NCBI RefSeq assembly: GCF_016808095.1
Contig: NC_068975.1
Location: 27,331,501-27,395,500, forward strand
Direction of reading: 5' to 3'
Origin: Vigna angularis
Lineage: Eukaryota > Streptophyta > Magnoliopsida > Fabales > Fabaceae
DNA length: 64,000 nt
Shown: in pieces, positions 58,702 to 64,000 of the stretch
Numbering within the stretch: position 1 is the stretch's first letter
How the letters are laid out: each line of letters starts with the position of its first letter
The notes under the pieces: model-generated
Told to the model about the DNA's origin: nothing
Databases searched by the model: none
What the model saw: only the letters and a program-made list of their open reading frames with translations
Position numbers and translations under genes: made by a program

Positions 58702-60470
58702 TTCATTTTTTCAATGTGTATAGTTTTGCTGTTTAATTATTTAGCTCCTCCATAGTCTGTAAGATTGTGGTGTAAAAATATAGGTTAATCAAAATCTCAA
58801 TTATATCTTTTGGTTTAAAATCTAAAGTAATTCTGTTTACTTTGGTTCAAAGCAATTGACAAGTCTTCAACTAAATTTTTTGGCATAGGTTAATGGATTT
58901 AATTATCGTACTTGCTGTCAAGATGAAACAAAGGTCCCACAATTTTTTAATACAGTGTATTCATATTAAATTCGTTCCGTTATTACATTAATTAAAGAAT
59001 TAATGTTATACAAGAATAAAATTTTATTTATAAGATTGATTTGGTAATAATGTGAGACATAGTGTGAATTCAAATTATCCACTAACACTTTTTAATAATT
59101 ATAACAGTGATTGGTGAGTTCGCAATAACAGTATAACGCGTTTAATTCTTATCATTAATATAATCCTAACAATTAACACTGCTCATAAGAAAATAATAAT
59201 AAGTTTCTATGATTGCTTATATAAAATTATCTTTATTTTATAATTTATATTTTAAGTGTGTTTCACTTGGGAATCCTAAGAGGAGTCGCTTAATCTTAGT
59301 TATCAAATGTCACTGCATAATGTCGTAAGTTGAAAAATGATCTATTGAATGAATAGAATTAAAACTTCATTCACCCGTTAGGACAGGGAAACGACAGCGG
59401 TTATTTTCAAGTTGATACTTTAATCATAAGTTAATAAATTTTAAAGTTAATCCACTATGATATCATTCATCCTGATCGATATAATTCAAGGTTGGACGGT
59501 TTGTTTAGTGATCATACTGACTTGGTGGTTTACTTTCTGAGTTGGTATTGTCTGAGCTGGTGTATGAACTGACGACCTATCTTATGCTTGGCCAGGCCCA
59601 CTCAATTGCTTTCCAAGTTGGAGGTTGTCCATCTGGATAGACGACTTGTTTGATAATTGGTCGGGTTTGCTGGTTTGCTCTTCAAACTTAGGATTGATCA
59701 TCCAGGATGGTGTATGACCCACCAACATGTTTGGTAGTCGGTCGAGTTCATTGCTTTATTTTCTAAGTTAGGAATTGATTGTTGAGATTGGTGTATGGTT
59801 AGCCGAACTTATTGATTTTTTTTAAATTGAAAATTAACCTTCTAAACTATAGTTGATTGTTCAAATTTAACTAGATGATAACATATTTTAAATAAGAGTT
59901 TATTGTAATTGACCCAAAAATTATTACAAAATGTTATAGAAAGTAACAATTTCCTCAACCGAAGCTAATACAGGAATTATAGGGATCTACGATGAATAAA
60001 AGTTAAATATGTGAAAACATAATGAAAAGAGTACATGTATATATAGTCATAGAGATAAAAAATTTAATCTACTGAAACTATATATAAATATAAATACATA
60101 GATATATATTTTTAAAATATTAAAGTAATTATTGTAATTTTAGTTTGTATTATGAAAAAATTGTTAGCCTTTACACAGAAGAGAGGTTACATTTTAAGAT
60201 TATATCATCTCCCATTTATTTTATTTCTTTTCAGTTAATATCCTGATAGTGATCCATTTTAAAACCGTTTTTTTCAAACGTGCGTGGATGTGTTGTGATT
60301 TCCGCAACAAACTCTTTTAATGTTAAAATACTTTGTGATAGTTTTTGGAGTTCAACAAAAATTTTATAATCAGGTCACTCAGTCTACTCTTTACTTCATA
60401 TACATCACCATCGTGTTTTAAGAACAAGGATTCAGAAACTAGAAGTTATGCAAACATATAACAATGGCTG
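58702..60470. other. intergenic DNA 3' of the response regulator
   Basis: Apart from the tandem repeat listed at 59490-59830, no gene or element was recognised. Confidence 0.5.
59490..59830. repeat. degenerate tandem repeat, period roughly 90 bp, about 3.5 units
   Basis: Recurring phrases are 'gg(a)ttg(a)t(c)...ggtgtatga', 'gac(c)ac(c)tgttt(g)gt(t)a', 'ggtcg(g/a)gttc(t)' and 'ttgctttnnaagttagga', in the same order. It is much less AT-rich than its surroundings. No coding sense was seen. Confidence 0.55.
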
Positions 60471-60639
60471 GAGCACTAGTACAATAAAGAGTAAAGGCAT
60501 CGGTTGTAAATGTTTATAGGCCTCGGTTCTACAACCGAGGCATACGGGGGCGAAGTAAAAAGGTGAAGGTTTATGCCTCGGTCTATAACCGAGATAAAAC
60601 GAAACAGAAATATGCCTCGGTTCTAAGATAACCGAGGCA

Positions 60640-60663
60640 ATAACGTGTGTGTGTGTGTGTGTG
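60640..60663. repeat. (GT)n microsatellite inside the CACTA element
   Basis: About ten GT units directly follow the third left-hand stem-loop. Confidence 0.9.
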
Positions 60664-61416
60664 TTTTTCTCACTTTACTCGTTCATTCATGCCAACCAAA
60701 CTCAAAATTTCCCATTCAGCTCAAGAATCGAACACAACCAAAATTTCCCATTCAGCTCAAGAATCTAACACAATCAAGAAAACCATAATAGAAATCAAAC
60801 AAATCACAATATTACAACAACCAATAATCAATGTCAAAAATCTGTCTACAGAAGCAGCAAACATCATGAACTCACCAATGTCCAAATTACAACCCACAAA
60901 TTACAAATTACAACAACTAATGAGAAGAAACTCAGATAGAGAAACTCAGATACAGAGATGAAGATGGACTTAAGCTGAAGAAACTCAGAAGCAGAGATGA
61001 AGATGGACTTAATAGAAGCATCTCTGACCACCAGAAGCATCTCCAACCATGGGTTTCTTCCTCTTCGCACATGGGTTTCCGTGTTCTTCCCCCAACAGAA
61101 GCATCTCCGACCACCACCATCTCCCCCACGAAGGTTGTAGCATCCACCATCATTAACTTCCTCTGTTCCCCCTCCGCCGTCCCCACCCTCCTCGCCATTG
61201 TCACTGACTTTCTCTGTTGTCCCTCCTTCCGCGAATCCTCCGTCCACCGTCACAGATCTGCCCTCCGCCCCTCCATGCGCGCAGATCTTCCCTCCATGCG
61301 CCCAGATCTGCCCGCTGCCCCTCCATGAGCGCAAATCTGCCCACCGTCACCTCCCTCTATCACCGCTGCGTCCTCGTCGCCGTCGCATCCTCGTCGCTGC
61401 GTCCTTGCTGTCGTCG

Positions 61417-61690
61417 CGTCCTCGCTGCGTCCTCGCGTCCACCGTCGTCGCACGTCGCAGGAGAAGAGGAAGAGAAGAAGAGGTCGTCGCAGGAGAAGAG
61501 AAGAGAAGAGGAAGAGAAGAGCGTCCTCGCCGCCGCCGCGTCCTCGCTGCGTCCTCGCGTCCACCGTCGTCGCACGTCGCAGGAGAAGAGGAAGAGAAGA
61601 AGAGGTGTCGCAGGAGAAGAGAAGAGAAGAGGAAGAGAAGAGGGGAAGAGAAGAAGAGGTGTCGCAGGAGAAGAGAAGAGAAGAGGGGAA
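61417..61690. repeat. tandem GC-rich / (GAAGA)n repeat in the CACTA core
   Basis: A block reading 'cctcgctgcgtcctcgcgtc', then 'caccgtcgtcgcacgtcgca' and a GGAGAAGAGGAAGAGAAG purine run, occurs at about 61417-61485 and again at about 61538-61603. The purine part ('caggagaagagaagagaaga') repeats at least twice more. Long Arg/Glu-rich or Ser/Leu-rich frames run through it in several frames on both strands, so none is a convincing gene. Confidence 0.85.
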
Positions 61691-61999
61691 GAGGAGGAGA
61701 ATTTTGGGGAAAAGTTTTTCTACCCAGACTGGTTTCTCTCGGTTTAAGGCCCCAGTCCAAGCCCAATATGCCTCGCGGTTCTATCTTCCAACCGAGGCCG
61801 TATCTTTGGTACGTGAGGATTAGGCCTCGGTTCACTCTGACAACCGAATCAGTATTTTATTTAGACACTGGTTTTTTAATAACCGAGGCATATAATGCTT
61901 TTAAAATTACGAGACTGCCACCACGTTTTGATATGCTTCAGTTCCATAAAAACCGAGTCATAATGTTCGAGTTTAAAACATCATTTTTTACTAGTGGAG

Positions 62000-63032
62000 G
62001 TTGGTCTTTCTACTTCCACTTTCTTTCTTATAATCTGAATATGCTTATATGTATACTTGTTTGATATATTTATATTAATTGAATCTTTAGTATAATGTTT
62101 CAAAAATATTTAATTTTTAAGAAAAACTAAAACATGAAGTTTCCCCTGCCCAACTACTTTCTTATCGGGGCATCAAATATTTTTTGTTTACCCTGAGTAA
62201 AAAATAAATCTAACAGTGACGAGTTATTAATCTATATTTTAAAATAAGTATTATAAAAATTTAAACAAAACACTATACTAATATAGTTGATATTATATTA
62301 AATAACATTTACATCTTATTTAATGTTAAAATAAATATTTAAACTCATATATCTTCCCTTTCTAAATAAGCATTCATTTATTTTTATATTTTAATTAATG
62401 TTATTTTCATTTGTAATTTATACATATATCTAAACAGGATTCGTTTTTTTCACACTAGTTTTTTCAAATTTATCCTTTAAGTAATTGTTATTTGAAATTA
62501 AAATAATTTTCATTTTTATCTTTAAATGATCCGTTAATCTAAATTTAATTATTTTACAAATTAAAATAATTATTTTATTATTATATATTTTTAATAACTT
62601 TATTTTAAAATTTAAATAATTATTTAGAATAAAAAATTATTCAATAATAACATAGTATAAAAATATTTTTTAATAATTTTCTATAATTAAATAATTTTTA
62701 TTTAAAATAAAAAATATGGACACACATGCCCATATGTGTTTCCACCCTTTTATTTTATTTAAAAATATTACTTGAATTAAAGTTTAAATACTTAATTAAA
62801 AAAATGAAAAAAGAAGAAGTAAAGTTTAAAACATAAAGTAAACTTTTCCACTCAACATAATGATTTGGTTATAATATATTAAAAGTTTCATAAGAATTAT
62901 GATGATTCAAAATTAAAAAAAAATCTTCTGAAAAATAAAATATATATTTTTTGAAAAATATTTATTTTAATTAAAAATAAATAAATAACTGTAAAATATA
63001 TTATTAAATGTATTTATTTGTCATTATATTTT
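62000..63032. other. AT-rich intergenic DNA
   Basis: Very A/T-rich. No gene or element was recognised. Confidence 0.55.
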
Positions 63033-64000
63033 TGTAAGGACCTGAAAAATAAAATATTATAGAGCAGATAGGTGTATTAAAATAATGAGACAAATTATTT
63101 TACTTTAAAATAATCTTATAATATAAATAGAATTTTATAAACACTTCTCATTATTCTAAGAACACTTCATCTCTCTAGAACTCTATTCCTTAGAGTTCTC
63201 TGACTTCTCTCTACAATCTCTCTTTGCTGAGTTTTTTGTTCGACGATCAGGAGGTGCCTAGGCGATCTTGGCGTTGAGGGCTTCGAAATTGACTGATCAA
63301 TTTCGTGTTCTTCAGCTGGTAAGTGGTTTCCACTGTTATCCGTTTTTCACTGGACTGTGAGCATGCAACGTGTTTGTCTTGCATGTGGTTAGCAGTTCTT
63401 CCTTCAATTTTATAGCTCAATTTAGGTTCTAAATGCTGTTCTTTATCACCAATTGGTGAGTTGTAGGTTTCTGTTGAGTTTCCTTGCGTTGCATATCAAT
63501 TGTCGGTGTATCTCTATGAGCGGGACTGTTATCTCTGAGGTAAGGGGAGTTAGCTACTATATTAAATTGTTGTATGACCTGTATATATGTTGAATGTGGT
63601 AGCATTTTACTGTTTAGGACTAAATTGTTAGTTTTAGGGTAATGTGAATTAAATGTGTTGAAAGGGTGGATTTATGAAACTGTAATGTGTTGTTGATGAA
63701 CTGTTTTGGATTAATCTAAATGTTGTAATTGTGCATGTTGGAGGTAGTTTATGTGAGTAATCTGTTGTGGTAGTGATGAGGTATGAAGTGAAGTGAATTG
63801 TGCTTGTTTAAAGTCAATTTAAAGGAAGTGAGGTAGTGAATTTGAGCATTAGAGGTCAAGTGTTGTTAGAGGCTGCTGGGATAGTTTAGATAAGTCATAT
63901 GTGGCTTGTTTGAGTCATCAAATTGGTTAAAATCAGGTTCAAAGTGGTAAATTAGAATTTTGGTCTCTAAGTTGATGAAATTGAGGTTTTAGAGTAGGAT
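63033..64000 (+). mobile_element. probable LTR (start of an LTR retrotransposon), cut by the window edge
   Basis: TGTAAGGACCTGAAAAATAA marks a typical LTR start. About 85 bp on is a TATAAATAG box (63122-63131), followed by a pyrimidine-rich leader ('cttcatctctctagaactct', 'cttctctctacaatctctct'). From 63240 the composition rises in GC, then T/G-rich sequence continues to the edge. No coding region or second LTR is in view, so a non-LTR promoter cannot be excluded. Confidence 0.45.

Larger units (their letters stand above)
60474..61996. mobile_element. complete non-autonomous CACTA element with 3-bp target duplication
   Basis: It begins CACTAGTACAATAAAGAG and ends with the reverse complement of CACTAGTAAAAAATGATG. 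GAG flanks it on both sides (60471-60473 and 61997-61999). Both subterminal regions carry the motif CCTCGGTT/AACCGAGG, mostly as small stem-loops: 60521-60540, about 60572-60596 and 60614-60638 on the left, and 61770-61798, about 61826-61850 and 61868-61888 on the right. The 1.52-kb body has no transposase. Its core (about 61060-61740) is strikingly GC- and purine-rich and contains internal duplications. Confidence 0.9.

Noticed and set aside
61198..62064. 288-codon open frame in the CACTA element, the longest continuous frame in the window
   Set aside because: It runs through GC/purine tandem repeats and the transposon terminus. Equally open frames exist on the other strand and in other frames, and no domain is recognisable.

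Overview
The window is plant nuclear DNA: intron-rich genes with GT-AG splice sites, very AT-rich intergenic DNA, long (TA)n microsatellites, and many LTR, Mutator-like and CACTA element remnants. The repeat types and gene content suggest a legume, perhaps a Phaseolus/Vigna-type genome. That taxonomic call is inference.

Layout. (1) 1-8872, minus strand: the first 13 exons (696 codons, all junctions in phase) of a GCN1/ILITYHIA-type HEAT-repeat translational regulator. The gene continues past the left edge. Its 4-kb intron 12 holds a short deleted copia/TRIM-like LTR element, a degenerate minisatellite and a ~270-bp tandem repeat. (2) About 9.5-20.1 kb: a transposon-rich interval. It has two related long-TIR elements set between (TA)n tracts, with FAR1/FRS-like transposase remnants. 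It also has a complete 1.59-kb Pack-MULE-like element with a perfect 9-bp target duplication, carrying what looks like a bHLH gene fragment, and a CACTA terminus. (3) 23.9-54.5 kb: four plus-strand paralogues of one GDSL esterase/lipase subfamily (LTL1/cutin-synthase-like). Each has five exons with identical intron phases and an apparently intact reading frame (365-371 aa). Between genes 3 and 4 lies an internally deleted, decayed Ty3/gypsy chromovirus on the minus strand with both LTRs. (4) 58.2-58.7 kb: a small two-exon type-C response regulator (ARR22/ARR24-like, 138 aa). (5) 60.47-62.0 kb: a complete non-autonomous CACTA element with 3-bp target duplications, subterminal CCTCGGTT/AACCGAGG hairpins and a GC-rich core. 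(6) From 63.03 kb to the edge: a probable LTR-retrotransposon start.

How the genes relate: the four GDSL genes are one tandem family, probably secreted acyl-transferring or hydrolysing enzymes of the cuticle. The GCN1 gene (translation and stress signalling) and the response regulator (phosphorelay) are unrelated single genes. All coordinates, exon joins and repeat boundaries were read by eye; no search or alignment program was run.
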